Origin: Marinibactrum halimedae
GTDB taxonomy: Bacteria > Pseudomonadota > Gammaproteobacteria > Pseudomonadales > Cellvibrionaceae
Length of the DNA: 64,000 nt
Assembly: GCF_021234875.1 (NCBI RefSeq)
Contig: NZ_JAJQVM010000015.1
Location: 51,841 to 115,840, forward strand
Reading direction: 5' to 3'
Shown here: positions 8,036-17,823 of the stretch, piece after piece
How the letters are laid out: the number at the start of each line of letters is the position of its first letter
Numbering within the stretch: position 1 is the stretch's first letter
The notes under the pieces: model-generated
The model's database searches: none
The model's input: the letters and a program-made list of their open reading frames with translations, nothing else
What the model was told of the DNA's origin: nothing
Made by a program: the position numbers and the translations under genes

Positions 8036-9136
8036 ATGAGCAGCAATGTATTAGTCATTGAAGGGGATGGTATTGGGCAAGAAATCATCGGTCAGGCCCG
8101 AAACGCATTGGATGTGCTCAATCAACAAGAATCGTTAAATATGACGTTTTCAGAAGCCATGTTGGGTGGTCGTGCTTACGATCAATATGGTCACCCTTAT
8201 CCAGAGGTGACCCAGCAAAAAGCCCGTGCTGCCGATGCCATTCTGTTTGGTGCTTGTGGTGGCCCTAAGTGGGACGGTGCCACTGAGCGTCATTTGCGTC
8301 CTGAGCAGGGCCTGTTAGATATTCGCGCAGACTTGGATTTGTTTGCGAATTTCCGACCGGCCATCGCGTTTCCTCAGCTGGTATCGTCCTCACCGTTAAA
8401 GCCAGAGAAGGTGGCGGGGCTTGATTTGTTGATTATTCGTGAATTAACCGGCGGGATTTATTTCGGTCAGCCTCGTGGCATTCGCACTCTCGAAAATGGT
8501 GAGCGTCAAGGTTTTAATACGGATGTGTATTCTGAGTCTGAGGTGCGTCGCATTGCCAAAGTGGCCTTTGAGGCGGCTATGAAACGTAACAAGCGAGTGT
8601 GCTCGGTAGACAAAGCCAATGTGCTTGAAGTGACGGTCTTGTGGCGAGAAATGATGGAAGCGGTGGCAAAAGACTACCCAGAGGTAACCTTGACCCACTT
8701 GTATGTTGATAACGCGGCGATGCAGTTGGTGGTGAATCCAAAACAATTCGATGTGATTGTAACGGGTAATCTATTTGGCGATATTCTCTCTGATGAGGCC
8801 TCTATGATTACCGGCTCCATTGGTATGTTGCCTTCAGCATCGTTAAATGAAAAAAGTACTGGATTTTACGAGCCCATACACGGTTCAGCGCCGGATATTG
8901 CCGGCAAAAACATCGCCAACCCCTTGGCGACGATTATGTCGGCCGCAATGATGTTGCGATACTCATTGGCGGCACCCACGGCAGCGGAGCGCTTGGAGTC
9001 GGCAGTCAGTGCTGTATTGGATCGTGGTTTTCGCACCGGCGATATTTGGTCAGAAGACAGCGAAGCGCAAGGCCATAAAAAAGTCTCTTGCTCAGAGATG
9101 GGCGATGCCGTTGTCAGTGCATTGAAGGCGCAGTAA
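8036..9136 (+). CDS. leuB: 3-isopropylmalate dehydrogenase
   Basis: This 366-residue NAD-dependent enzyme oxidises and decarboxylates 3-isopropylmalate, the next leucine step after LeuCD. Family motifs are present: GDGIGQEI near the start, [18 protein letters not shown], the VDKANVLE catalytic Lys, DNAAMQLV and [25 protein letters not shown], and the NAD region [19 protein letters not shown]. The ribosome site (GAGAATG) is modest. It ends the leu group; a repeat-hairpin follows before a convergent gene. Confidence 0.97.
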   Translation: MSSNVLVIEGDGIGQEIIGQARNALDVLNQQESLNMTFSEAMLGGRAYDQYGHPYPEVTQQKARAADAILFGACGGPKWDGATERHLRPEQGLLDIRADLDLFANFRPAIAFPQLVSSSPLKPEKVAGLDLLIIRELTGGIYFGQPRGIRTLENGERQGFNTDVYSESEVRRIAKVAFEAAMKRNKRVCSVDKANVLEVTVLWREMMEAVAKDYPEVTLTHLYVDNAAMQLVVNPKQFDVIVTGNLFGDILSDEASMITGSIGMLPSASLNEKSTGFYEPIHGSAPDIAGKNIANPLATIMSAAMMLRYSLAAPTAAERLESAVSAVLDRGFRTGDIWSEDSEAQGHKKVSCSEMGDAVVSALKAQ

Positions 9137-9190
9137 TGTTGAGCGGCCTACCTGCGTCGTTCCGATAACGGAGCTCCCCGAGTGTGGCGA

Positions 9191-9260
9191 CTTCACAACA
9201 TTCTAACTTCACAACACCTTCTACTTCACAACACTCTAAGAAGTAGAGGGTGTTGTGAAG
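9191..9260. repeat. Three-copy 16/17-bp repeat ending in a hairpin after leuB
   Basis: Three units starting CTTCACAACA lie at 9191-9206, 9207-9223 and 9224-9239. The last one pairs with an inverted copy: CTTCACAACAC (9224-9234) and GTGTTGTGAAG (9250-9260) are perfect 11-bp arms. There is no T tract, but the position between convergent genes suits a transcription end or RNA-stabilising hairpin. Confidence 0.85.
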
Positions 9261-9324
9261 ATCAGTTGTTGGTGAAGGTTTGATTAAGTATCCATTGGCT
9301 AACACAAAAAATCATGAGTTGGCG

Positions 9325-9900
9325 TTAATGGGTTTGTACGTTTCCATTGGCGCGTCGTTTTTCTTTGTTTTTTGGGGTTTTACTGGTGGGGCCAAATCCG
9401 GTCACCATGTCTTTACACCACTTTAAATAAGTCAATTGGCATTCGCTGATCATTTTTGCTTGTTGTGCCGCAGTGGCCATCAAACCATGGTTGAACGTCA
9501 TCATGGTTTTCGAAGCAATGGTTGGCCACCCTATGGGGTTGTCTGCGCACTCTTTCATGCCTTCTAGCTGAGCTTCGGCCATCTCGTGCAGCAAGTTGTT
9601 TTCAGGCTTTATGCACTTTTCCATTAGCTCCTGTTGCAATGCTAGCCATTGCTGGGCGGCTTGGGTGTAATGGTCCGGGTCCAGTAAATTATGGCTAAAC
9701 GATTCCCAGTTGAGATTGCGATAAAAATTGATCATATCCTCACTGAGGTCGTTGATATTTTGGGTAGGTAAAGTGGGTAACACGTAAGACGTTAGGAATT
9801 GTTGGGCGCGATTGAAAGATTCCATACCCGTCTCGGTGAGTTGTGTCAGAGATGCTTCAAGAGCGGGGTTTAGTGTGTAAGGGCTTGAAGATGCGTTCAT
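9325..9900 (-). CDS. Unidentified helical protein, possibly phasin-like
   Basis: A 191-residue protein without signal peptide or membrane segment. It is predicted to be almost entirely helical, with many Gln, Met, Trp and Leu residues, and ends in a basic tail (KNKEKRRANG). I do not recognise a family. A phasin-like or PHA-associated role is a guess based on helical content, the basic tail and the PHA genes 8 kb away; no CTGC-N3-GCAG site lies upstream. A GAGAG/CTCTC dyad lies immediately before the ATG. Transcription converges on leuB. Confidence 0.7.
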   Translation of the reverse strand: MNASSSPYTLNPALEASLTQLTETGMESFNRAQQFLTSYVLPTLPTQNINDLSEDMINFYRNLNWESFSHNLLDPDHYTQAAQQWLALQQELMEKCIKPENNLLHEMAEAQLEGMKECADNPIGWPTIASKTMMTFNHGLMATAAQQAKMISECQLTYLKWCKDMVTGFGPTSKTPKNKEKRRANGNVQTH

Positions 9901-10299
9901 GAGAGGGCTCTCTTATTAAAATGTAATCTAGAGTCGTGATGATTGGCATTGTTGTTTAACACGCAGGCGACTGGGTAACGAAAAATATGGCGTTTAAATT
10001 ATTGCCGGTCTATCAGAGTGTTTTTGTCAGCCTCACGGAGTCAACCTATTATTAGATTTATTCAATTGTTGGTTTATTCAATATCTCGGTGAAGTAGTGT
10101 GGTTTTCCCTTTTATGATTTTTGTTGATTATTGTTTTGTTGATTATTGTTTTTGTTGATCCGTCGCACTGTTACCCGCATAGTCCAACGTCTAATAACGA
10201 TAGACTACCTTCGTTAAATAGGTAGTGTTTGTGCGAGAAGAGCGCAAATAAAAAGAACATGAACAAAAAACGGAAATAAACGAGCGATAGGTATACAAA
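9901..10299. other. 400-bp gap between divergent genes with a 15-bp duplication
   Basis: An AT-rich gap separates the minus-strand unknown gene from the SUKH gene. It has an exact 15-bp tandem duplication TTGTTGATTATTGTT at 10121-10135 and 10136-10150, followed by a partial third copy. No gene is supported here; promoters for both flanking genes are expected but none is clear. Confidence 0.6.
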
Positions 10300-10704
10300 G
10301 TGGAAGACATTATTGATCAATTGCGGGAAGTGAACCAGGGTGCGGTCGTGCCATTGCCGTTGCCCACATTGGACGACATTATCGAAGTGCAAGAACAAAT
10401 ATTGATCCATATCCCAGCGGATTACCGAGAGTTTTTGTTAACGGTCAGCGATGTAATTTATGGGCGACTTGAACCTGCAACCGTAGCAGACTCTGGTTTA
10501 CATACTTATTTACCAGAGGTGGCGGCACAGGCATGGTCGGAAGGCGTGCCTCGCCACCTTATCCCTATTTGTGAAGACCAAGGGCAATATTATTGTATTA
10601 CTGAAAGTGGTGAAATTTCTCTCTGGGCAGGAGCACAACCTCTGGGAGAGGAGTGGGAAAATATTTGGTATTGGGTGCGGGATGTCTGGCTTGAGGGAAA
10701 TTGA
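10300..10704 (+). CDS. SMI1/KNR4 (SUKH) family protein
   Basis: A 134-residue acidic protein with SUKH features: the IPADYREFLLTVSDV segment, the central GVPRHLIPICEDQGQYYCI and the aromatic C-terminal WENIWYWVRDVW. The start is GTG 10300, preceded by TAGGT at a normal distance. Many SUKH proteins are immunity proteins against polymorphic toxins, but no toxin gene is adjacent, so a housekeeping role is as likely. It lies 72 bp before pilU in the same direction and may be co-transcribed with it. Confidence 0.75.
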   Translation: MEDIIDQLREVNQGAVVPLPLPTLDDIIEVQEQILIHIPADYREFLLTVSDVIYGRLEPATVADSGLHTYLPEVAAQAWSEGVPRHLIPICEDQGQYYCITESGEISLWAGAQPLGEEWENIWYWVRDVWLEGN

Positions 10705-10776
10705 TTTCCGCCTTAGCATTGACCGCTTTTCTGCTGTCTATACTGGCCAGTAGCAATGATCTCAGCGAGGAACTGA

Positions 10777-11985
10777 ATGACCATTAACGACTATCTCAAC
10801 ATCCTTTCTAAAAATGATGGCTCTGATTTATACCTCAGTACGGGCGCACCACCATGTGCAAAATTTCAAGGGGTGTTAAAGCCATTGGCGAAAGAGCCTC
10901 TGAAGCAAGGTGAGGTAGAAATTATTGCCAATAACATTATGGATGCAGAGCAGCGTAAAGAATTTGAGCAAGAGCTTGAGATGAACTTGGCGATTTCGGT
11001 TCCGCAGGTAGGGCGCTTTCGTATCAATATTTTTAAGCAACGTAATGAAGTCTCTATTGTGGCGCGTAATATCAAGACGGAGATTCCTCGTTTTGATGAT
11101 TTAAAATTACCCCCCATATTAAAAGAGGTTATTCTGAATAAGCGTGGCTTAATTTTATTTGTGGGGGGCACAGGCTCTGGAAAATCAACGTCTTTAGCGG
11201 CCTTGATTGATCATCGAAACAGTTCTAGTGGTGGTCATATTATTACGATTGAAGACCCGGTTGAGTATGTGCACAAGCATAAAAAATGCATTGTGAATCA
11301 GCGTGAAGTGGGGGTAGATACACGTAATTGGCACAATGCGCTGAAAAATACGTTACGCCAAGCGCCCGATGTCATTTTAATTGGAGAAATTCGAGATCGG
11401 GAAACCATGGAACATGCGTTGGCGTTTGCTGAGACGGGGCACTTAGCGATTTCCACTCTGCATGCGAATAACGCAAACCAGGCGTTGGATCGAATTATTA
11501 ATTTCTTCCCCGAAGAGCGTCGTCCTCAATTATTGATGGATTTGGCGTTGAATTTGCGCGCCTTTGTGTCGCAACGTTTAGTACCCACTGTGGATGGTAA
11601 GCGTTGTGCTGCAGTGGAAATTTTGCTGGGCACAGAAACCATTAAAGAGCTCATATTACGTGGTGAATTTGAGTCGATTAAAGAAATTATGGCGAAGTCC
11701 GAAAATTTAGGAATGCAAACTTTTGATTCGGCTTTGTTCCAGTTGTTGCAAGAGGGGCGTATTTCTGAAGAAGACGCGTTGCGTAATTCCGATTCACCCA
11801 ATAATTTGCGTCTTCGTATTAAACTTTCTAAGTCTCAATCGAAGGAAGGGCAAGGCGAAGATTCAGCGTCGAAAGAGGGTGAGGATAAAGAAGTTTCATC
11901 CGAATCGTCACTCAATTTAACCCTTGAGGCGATTGAGGAAGATGAAGACGAAAATCACGATCCTTTTGCCCCGAAAGGCGAATAA
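10777..11985 (+). CDS. pilU: Type IV pilus retraction-associated ATPase PilU
   Basis: A 402-residue PilT/PilU-type ATPase. It shows Walker A GGTGSGKS (130-137), an Asp box (IITIEDPVEYVH), Walker B (VILIGEIRDRETMEHAL) and the His box (GHLAISTLHANNA). The C-terminus extends beyond the usual NLRLRIKL into an acidic tail of about 50 residues rich in Glu, Asp and Ser. Family proteins are hexameric motors at the inner membrane that assist pilus retraction and twitching. PilU rather than PilT is inferred from the N-terminus (LNILSKNDGSDLYLSTGAPP) and the absence of an adjacent pilT. Codon usage and context look ancestral; fimV, another pilus-linked gene, is 1.8 kb downstream. Confidence 0.92.
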   Translation: MTINDYLNILSKNDGSDLYLSTGAPPCAKFQGVLKPLAKEPLKQGEVEIIANNIMDAEQRKEFEQELEMNLAISVPQVGRFRINIFKQRNEVSIVARNIKTEIPRFDDLKLPPILKEVILNKRGLILFVGGTGSGKSTSLAALIDHRNSSSGGHIITIEDPVEYVHKHKKCIVNQREVGVDTRNWHNALKNTLRQAPDVILIGEIRDRETMEHALAFAETGHLAISTLHANNANQALDRIINFFPEERRPQLLMDLALNLRAFVSQRLVPTVDGKRCAAVEILLGTETIKELILRGEFESIKEIMAKSENLGMQTFDSALFQLLQEGRISEEDALRNSDSPNNLRLRIKLSKSQSKEGQGEDSASKEGEDKEVSSESSLNLTLEAIEEDEDENHDPFAPKGE

Positions 11986-12060
11986 TGTTTATTTGGATAA
12001 GCGCTTTGTTTGCTCTGTATAGTGAGTGATCGCAGCCAAATTTGAGTAAGAATTGGGCAA

Positions 12061-12090
12061 ATGACATGCCACTTTGCAAAGTGGTATGAT
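12061..12090 (+). promoter_or_regulatory. asd promoter with a perfect 16-bp operator-like palindrome
   Basis: ATGACA (12061-12066) and TATGAT (12085-12090) are 18 bp apart. CCACTTTGCAAAGTGG (12069-12084) fills nearly the whole spacer and touches the -10 box, a classic repressor position. The binding protein is not known. Confidence 0.65.
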
Positions 12091-12133
12091 CCTCGCCCAT
12101 TCATAAAATATAAAAGTAGAAGTGAGATACATA

Positions 12134-13243
12134 ATGCGTGTAGGTTTTGTAGGTTGGCGAGGCATGGTGGGTTCTGTGCTAATGGAGCGTATGCTTGCCG
12201 AGGGCGATTTTAATGATATTGACCCGATTTTTTTTACCACCTCCAATGTGGGCGGTACAGGCCCCAATATTGGTAAGTCCACTCCAACCTTAAAAGACGC
12301 TACTGACATTAGCGAACTCAAAAATATGGATGCCATTGTGTCCTGCCAAGGGGGCGATTACACAAAATCCGTTTTTGGCGCTTTACGCAATATCGGTTGG
12401 GATGGCTATTGGATTGATGCTGCATCCAGTTTACGGATGGCCGATGATGCGATCATTGTCTTGGATCCGGTTAACCGAGCAGTGGTGGATCAAGGGTTGA
12501 GCCAAGGGATAAAAAATTATGTTGGCGGCAACTGTACGGTCAGTTTAATGCTCATGGCCATTGGTGGCTTATTTCAGCACGATTTGGTCGAATGGGTATC
12601 TTCCATGACTTACCAGGCCGCCAGCGGTGCCGGTGCGCAAAATATGCGAGAGCTGATTACCCAAATGGGGTTTCTTCGCGATAGCGTGGCCGATGAGTTA
12701 GCCAATCCTGCCAGCGCAATCTTATCGATCGACCAAAAAATTACAGACGCCATGCGCAGTGGTGATTTCCCTTCCGACCAATTCGGTCACCCACTGGCGG
12801 GCAGTTTGCTGCCTTTTATTGATACACAATTGGATAATGGACAAAGCCGCGAAGAGTGGAAAGGGCAGTCTGAAACCAATAAAATTTTAGGCACGTCCGC
12901 ATCGCCTACCCCCATCGATGGAACCTGTGTAAGGATTGGCGCCATGCGTTGCCATAGCCAAGCCTTGACTATCAAACTGAAAAAAGAGGTGCCTTTGTCT
13001 GATATCGAAGCTTTACTTGCTGAGGCAAACCCGTGGGCAAAAGTGATTCCGAATGACCGTGAAGCGACATTGTCCGAACTGACACCCACCAAGGTCACAG
13101 GTACCTTATCGGTGCCCGTTGGGCGTCTTCGTAAAATGAATATGGGGCCAGAATACCTCAATGCGTTTACCGTTGGTGATCAACTTTTGTGGGGGGCGGC
13201 CGAACCGCTTCGCCGTATGTTGAGAATACTGGTAGAGCGTTAA
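12134..13243 (+). CDS. asd: Aspartate-semialdehyde dehydrogenase
   Basis: A 369-residue enzyme that reduces aspartyl phosphate to aspartate semialdehyde, the branch point to lysine, diaminopimelate, threonine and methionine. It has the NADP-binding start ([18 protein letters not shown]), the catalytic Cys134 in [10 protein letters not shown] and the [11 protein letters not shown] region. ATG 12134 is favoured over the in-frame GTG 12 bases upstream because family proteins start [10 protein letters not shown]. Its promoter carries a palindrome. In pseudomonads asd follows leuB; here three genes intervene. Confidence 0.96.
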   Translation: MRVGFVGWRGMVGSVLMERMLAEGDFNDIDPIFFTTSNVGGTGPNIGKSTPTLKDATDISELKNMDAIVSCQGGDYTKSVFGALRNIGWDGYWIDAASSLRMADDAIIVLDPVNRAVVDQGLSQGIKNYVGGNCTVSLMLMAIGGLFQHDLVEWVSSMTYQAASGAGAQNMRELITQMGFLRDSVADELANPASAILSIDQKITDAMRSGDFPSDQFGHPLAGSLLPFIDTQLDNGQSREEWKGQSETNKILGTSASPTPIDGTCVRIGAMRCHSQALTIKLKKEVPLSDIEALLAEANPWAKVIPNDREATLSELTPTKVTGTLSVPVGRLRKMNMGPEYLNAFTVGDQLLWGAAEPLRRMLRILVER

Positions 13244-13761
13244 ATAGCTAGTAGGAGGTGTGAGTTGGTTTGCCTGGTTTTGGCGACTGACTACACCTTT
13301 TAACCGTTTCTGGTAATGTGCCTGGTCGGTTAATCATCTTAATTCTGCAATGGAAGAACGTTTTCGGTCATTGATGTCATTCAGCTTATACTTATATGTA
13401 ATGATGGGCCTCCTGTGAAGAACATAACGGTATAAGGTTGATCATTTTGAAGTCATGCTTTTCTTTTTTAATTTGTAAAAGTCAAGTTTTTAAAGTGTAA
13501 ATTGATGGTTTTGTCATGTATTTGTTGTGGCGTGATCCACATCAATGGCGAGTTCTTGCCCTTTCATTGCGAAAATCCTATTTATAATGAATACTTACGT
13601 GGATTAGTGAATGGAAATTCGAGGTGTTTTGCCTGTGAGTTTCCTGATTTAACAACGTTATCGTGCATGTTTTGATGTGAGCAGCTGGTTTCTCTCTGGT
13701 GGTGATGACAGCGCATAGCAAATGCACGCTGTGCCCACGGAGATAACATAAAGGATCGCCC
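13244..13761. other. 518-bp gap between asd and fimV
   Basis: No credible gene is visible. AGGTGT (13256-13261) and a distal ACACCT followed by TTTT could form a weak terminator after asd. The AT-rich part between about 13440 and 13600 probably holds the fimV promoter, but I could not single out a convincing pair of boxes. Confidence 0.5.
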
Positions 13762-16700
13762 ATGCGTCTTCGTAAACTTGGTGTATCAGTCGCGCTTGCG
13801 GCAATTTTTGGTGCGGAATATGCGACTGCACTGGGCCTGGGAGAAATCCGGGTCAACTCTTCTCTTAATCAACCGTTGGATGCTGAAATTCGATTGGTTC
13901 AAGTTCGCGATCTCACAGAAGAAGAGATTTTAGTTGGCTTGGCGTCTAATGAAGATTTTCAGCGTGTGGGGGTTGAGAGGCAATACTTTTTGAGTGGCTT
14001 AACTTTCGACGTTGAGCTAAATGGCCCGAATGGTCCTTATGTTAAAGTCACGACCAAAGATCCGGTCAATGAGCCTTTTCTTAATTTCTTGATTGAAAGC
14101 CAATGGCCGAGTGGTCGTATTCTTCGTGAATACACCGTGCTGTTAGACCTGCCTATTTACAGTGCGGATAAACCCAAAGCGGTTTCAACGCCGACACAGA
14201 GAACAGCTCCATCTACTACGCAGCCACGCGCAAGCGTTCCAACCCCTGCGCCTACTTCACAGCCTTCAGCTTCGGCCCCATCCATCCGTTCAACAGCAAC
14301 CCCTCCGACTTCGGGCGTTTCTGGAGGAGGTACTTATGGTCCAGTTGCCGCGAACGATACGTTGTGGGAAATCGCTCTACAGGTAAGGCCGAGTAGTAAT
14401 GTCAGTGTCCAGCAAACGATGCTGGCGATTCAAAACTTGAACCCTGAAGCGTTCATTAATAACAACATTAATCTGCTTCGACGGGGTCAGGTATTGCGAC
14501 TACCTACCGAAGCCGATATTCAAAATTACGGTCGTTCTGAGGCGGTAAGCCAGGTTGCTTATCAGAATACCCAGTGGGGTGGTGCTGATGGCTCAGAAGT
14601 CACTGGTGCCGCTTTGTCAGGCAGTGCAGCGTCTGCACCATCAGCTAGGCCTTCTAGTGATGTTTCTGGGCGAGTGGTGCTGGGTGTAGGTGACAGTACC
14701 GAAGGTGTTTCTGAAAGTGGTAAGGGCGCGAACTCGGCTGCCGTCGAAGTTTTAGAAAATGATTTGGCGATTACGTTGGAGCAGCTTGATCGTTCACGTC
14801 GTGAAAATTCTGAATTGAAAGGGCGCATTGCAGACCTCGAAGACCAAATCGCGACGATGGAAAGGTTGGTTGAGGTCAGCAATGAAGAGTTAAGAGCACT
14901 GCAGTTGGCGGCAGAAAAGTCGGCAGAGGAGCGAGCTGCCCTTGAAGCGGCGGTTGCGGACACCTCTGAAGTGGGTACACCTGAAGTCAGTGCACCTGAA
15001 TTAGGTGCATCTGAATCAGAGGCAGATATAAGTGTTCCAATGCCTGATGTTGCTGGTGATGAGCCGGTTGCTGACGTTGCCGATGAGCCCGCATCAACAG
15101 GTGAACCGAGTGGCCAGATAGCAACAGGGCCTGTTGGCGACGAACCTGTTGCGGAGCAGCCTGCTGTTAAACAGCCTGAAGCCGAAAAGCCGAAAGTGGA
15201 CAATCGTCGTAGCGTTGTTGTTGCGCCACAAGCGCCTGAGCCCAGTTTCCTAGATGTCATTATGGGCAACTTGTTGTGGATAGGTTTGGGCTTGGTTGCC
15301 ATTTTGGGCGGATTATTTTTCTTCCTGTCTCGTCGTAAGTCTGAGGAAGACTTGGATGATGAGCTTGCGGAAGAGGTATTGTCCACTGATGATGAAGTAG
15401 ATGATCTGCAGTGGGATGAGCCGATTGAAGATGATTCCACCGTTGTTACTTCTAGTGATGTGGATTTCGATGCTGAGCAGTCGGTTGAAGATGATGATTC
15501 TTCTTTTGCTGACAGTGCTGAGGCCGAGCCAGATAGTGGCGATGCAGTGGGTGAAGCTGACATTTATATTGCGTATGGCAAGTTTGATAAAGCGGAAGAG
15601 ATGTTGCTTACCGCAATCAAGCGAGATCCAGAGCATGTTGCTGCTCAAGAAAAGCTACTGGAAGTCTATGCAGAATCAGGACAGCTGGATAAGTTTGATC
15701 AGCACCTTTCAGAGGTGGGGGAGAGGGGGCAGTCTTCTGTTTCCCAGAGGGGTATGCAGCTACGCAGTCAGCATTTCCCGGATGCGGCCGCCTTTGCCGG
15801 TGCAGTTGCTGGCTTTGCAGCCGTTACCGATGATGATGCAACTCAAATTTTAGGTTTTGGTGACGATGATGACAGTATTTTAGGCGACCAAGCGTCTGGA
15901 GATGATTTTGGTGACTTGGACGTTGATTTACTGGAAGAGGGTAATGAGGCTATGTTGGCCTCGGGTGCGGAATCGGAGGCTGCTGACGGCTTTAGCCTGG
16001 ATTTGGAGTCTGATTCGGCTTCTGGCTTGGATTTAGATTTGGATGGGCAGGCGTCGACCAGTACTGACGAGTTGGCTACTGATGAGTTGATGGGTGACCT
16101 TGGTTTGGATTTGGATCTGGATTCGGACCCTGCTAAGCCATTGACATCGGATGACGACTTGGACACAAGTTCTAGTGATTACGCTTTGGATGATGTGGGT
16201 AATCTAGATGAGACGTCGGCGTCTTTCCTGGAAGATTCCAGTTCTGACTTGGGTCTTGATGTTGATATTTCTGATGACCTCTCTCTTGATGATGATTTGA
16301 GTCTCGATAGTGACTTAGATATTGGTAGTGACTTAGATATTGGTAGTGACTTAGATATTGGTAGTGACTTAGATATCGGTAGTGAACTGGATCTTGATGG
16401 TGACTTAGACCTGGGCGGTGATTTTGATTTGAGTGATGATTTGGGCTTGGGTGACGACATTGATAGTGGCTTAAGTTTGGATGGTGACCTAGAGGGTGAT
16501 AGCACTGAAGCTCCGGTCTCAGATGCATCAAGTGAAGAATCCGCTGATACTGTCAATAATGACCTTGCGCTTGATGAGGGGTTGGATCTTGATGTGGGTT
16601 TGGATCTAGATAGTGATCTTGATTTGGGCGACGACCTTGATTTAGGTGCTGATTTAGATTTATCCGATGATCTTTCGCTTGAGTCAGAGGCAGAAGAAGC

Positions 16701-17442
16701 TGATCTGGGTGAGGAATTATCGCTCGACCTTGATGAAGAGTTGAGTGCTGGCCTTGATTTAGGTGAAGATACTTTAAATGAATCGGTTTCAAATGAAGGT
16801 GTAGAGGCGAATCTGTCTGCTATGGAGGGTGAGCTAGGCGGAGCTTTAGATGAAGATTTAGACTTGGATGACATGTCCCTTGATGATGATTTGGCGGGCC
16901 TTGAAGAGGCGGCTGGTGATCTTGATATGGGTGATGATGATATCTTGGCGTTGGATGACGATTTAGATGTGTCGATCAATGAGCAGGACAGCCAGGCTTC
17001 TTCGTCGGAGGAGTTAGATGAGTTAGATTTGGCGGCGGACCTTGGCTTAGGTGAAGACTTGAATTTGGATGATGATTTGAGTTTGGATGAAGGCCTTGAT
17101 TTGGGTGAGCTGGATAAGGAAATGGGTCTTCTTGATGAGCCGGTAGCAGAGTCAAATGATGGGTCGAGCGATGACCATGTCTTTGAAGAGGCGGTTGCCG
17201 GCATTGACATGAGCGAAGATTCTCTGGCAAATGATTTGGGCTTTGATGGCGATGACCCAGAAGCGGAAATGGACTTCTTAGCAGACACTGATGAGGCGGC
17301 AACTAAGTTAGATTTGGCTAGAGCCTATATTGATATGGGGGATAGTGAGGGCGCTAAGGATATTCTGGATGAGGTTGTGCAAGAGGGTACTGACCAGCAG
17401 AAGACCGAAGCGGAAGAGTTGTTAACTAAGATTACATCGTAG
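13762..17442 (+). CDS. fimV: FimV-type polar hub / peptidoglycan-binding pilus protein
   Basis: A 1226-residue protein with the full FimV layout: signal peptide (MRLRKLGVSVALAAIFGAEY), the FimV N-terminal domain (LGEIRVNSSLNQPLDAEIRL, to about 130), a Pro/Thr/Ser linker, a LysM-like domain (about 190-255), a coiled coil (about 325-395), one membrane helix (about 495-520), a TPR-like segment (about 590-640), a very long Asp/Leu/Gly-rich acidic region (about 700-1160), and the conserved C-terminal motif (LDLARAYIDMGDSEGAKDILDEV). FimV organises the cell pole and supports type IV pili through cyclic AMP signalling in Pseudomonas. The acidic region contains SDLDIG repeats. The gene ends in a terminator and stands alone. 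Confidence 0.94.
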   Translation: MRLRKLGVSVALAAIFGAEYATALGLGEIRVNSSLNQPLDAEIRLVQVRDLTEEEILVGLASNEDFQRVGVERQYFLSGLTFDVELNGPNGPYVKVTTKDPVNEPFLNFLIESQWPSGRILREYTVLLDLPIYSADKPKAVSTPTQRTAPSTTQPRASVPTPAPTSQPSASAPSIRSTATPPTSGVSGGGTYGPVAANDTLWEIALQVRPSSNVSVQQTMLAIQNLNPEAFINNNINLLRRGQVLRLPTEADIQNYGRSEAVSQVAYQNTQWGGADGSEVTGAALSGSAASAPSARPSSDVSGRVVLGVGDSTEGVSESGKGANSAAVEVLENDLAITLEQLDRSRRENSELKGRIADLEDQIATMERLVEVSNEELRALQLAAEKSAEERAALEAAVADTSEVGTPEVSAPELGASESEADISVPMPDVAGDEPVADVADEPASTGEPSGQIATGPVGDEPVAEQPAVKQPEAEKPKVDNRRSVVVAPQAPEPSFLDVIMGNLLWIGLGLVAILGGLFFFLSRRKSEEDLDDELAEEVLSTDDEVDDLQWDEPIEDDSTVVTSSDVDFDAEQSVEDDDSSFADSAEAEPDSGDAVGEADIYIAYGKFDKAEEMLLTAIKRDPEHVAAQEKLLEVYAESGQLDKFDQHLSEVGERGQSSVSQRGMQLRSQHFPDAAAFAGAVAGFAAVTDDDATQILGFGDDDDSILGDQASGDDFGDLDVDLLEEGNEAMLASGAESEAADGFSLDLESDSASGLDLDLDGQASTSTDELATDELMGDLGLDLDLDSDPAKPLTSDDDLDTSSSDYALDDVGNLDETSASFLEDSSSDLGLDVDISDDLSLDDDLSLDSDLDIGSDLDIGSDLDIGSDLDIGSELDLDGDLDLGGDFDLSDDLGLGDDIDSGLSLDGDLEGDSTEAPVSDASSEESADTVNNDLALDEGLDLDVGLDLDSDLDLGDDLDLGADLDLSDDLSLESEAEEADLGEELSLDLDEELSAGLDLGEDTLNESVSNEGVEANLSAMEGELGGALDEDLDLDDMSLDDDLAGLEEAAGDLDMGDDDILALDDDLDVSINEQDSQASSSEELDELDLAADLGLGEDLNLDDDLSLDEGLDLGELDKEMGLLDEPVAESNDGSSDDHVFEEAVAGIDMSEDSLANDLGFDGDDPEAEMDFLADTDEAATKLDLARAYIDMGDSEGAKDILDEVVQEGTDQQKTEAEELLTKITS
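16309..16380 (+). repeat. Four 18-bp repeats inside fimV
   Basis: The unit AGTGACTTAGATATTGGT occurs four times in tandem with one silent change in the last copy. It encodes SDLDIG repeats in the acidic domain, so copy number can change without breaking the frame. Confidence 0.9.
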
Positions 17443-17447
17443 TCTAA

Positions 17448-17481
17448 TTGTTGGTATTGGCTGGTTGTTGGTATTGACCGG
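17448..17481. repeat. 17-bp duplication directly after fimV
   Basis: TTGTTGGTATTGGCTGG is followed at once by TTGTTGGTATTGACCGG (two mismatches), five bases after the fimV stop codon and just before its terminator. Confidence 0.8.
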
Positions 17482-17488
17482 AAGTGGT

Positions 17489-17517
17489 AAGGGGCGGCCT
17501 TAGGGTCGCCCTTTTTT
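17489..17517 (+). terminator. fimV terminator
   Basis: GGGCGGCC (17492-17499) pairs with GGTCGCCC (17504-17511) over a TTAG loop, with a T6 tract after it. The stem extends by A-T pairs on the outside. Confidence 0.88.
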
Positions 17518-17680
17518 ATTTGTTCCGCGAGTTCGTTGCTCCGACTTATTTTAGTGTGTTGCTTTTTGAAAGGTTATGATTTGTTTATCAGTACTGCTTT
17601 TTTAATTCACTGAGTTGTTTTTTTGGGGTGGAGGAGCTTTGGGGTGGGTGGTTTTGTGTGATAGGGAATTTAAGGCACAA

Positions 17681-17702
17681 AAAAACCGCCGTTAAGCGGT
17701 TT
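17681..17702 (-). terminator. Terminator of the tRNA operon
   Basis: On the minus strand AAACCGC and GCGGTTT form a stem followed by a run of T. It lies ten bases beyond the 3' end of tRNA-Asp. Confidence 0.8.
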
Positions 17703-17711
17703 ATTTGAAAG

Positions 17712-17788
17712 TGGCGGACCGGACGGGACTCGAACCCGCGACCTCCGGCGTGACAGGCCGGCATTCTAACCAACTGAACTACCGGTCC
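17712..17788 (-). tRNA. tRNA-Asp (GTC)
   Basis: A 77-nt gene with acceptor arms GGACCGG and CCGGTCC, G discriminator and encoded CCA, D-loop TAGTTCAG, anticodon GTC in CCTGTCACG, and TTCGAGTC in the T loop. It closely follows the standard bacterial tRNA-Asp pattern and is co-transcribed with tRNA-Val, 35 bp upstream. Confidence 0.97.
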
Positions 17789-17823
17789 GCGACTAAAGCT
17801 TCAAGGAGCTTAATTTGCCTTTT

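Noticed and set aside
14562..17302. Long antisense open frames opposite fimV
   Set aside because: They arise from the Asp/Leu/Ser codon repeats of fimV and show only Ser/Lys/Pro/His-rich low complexity.
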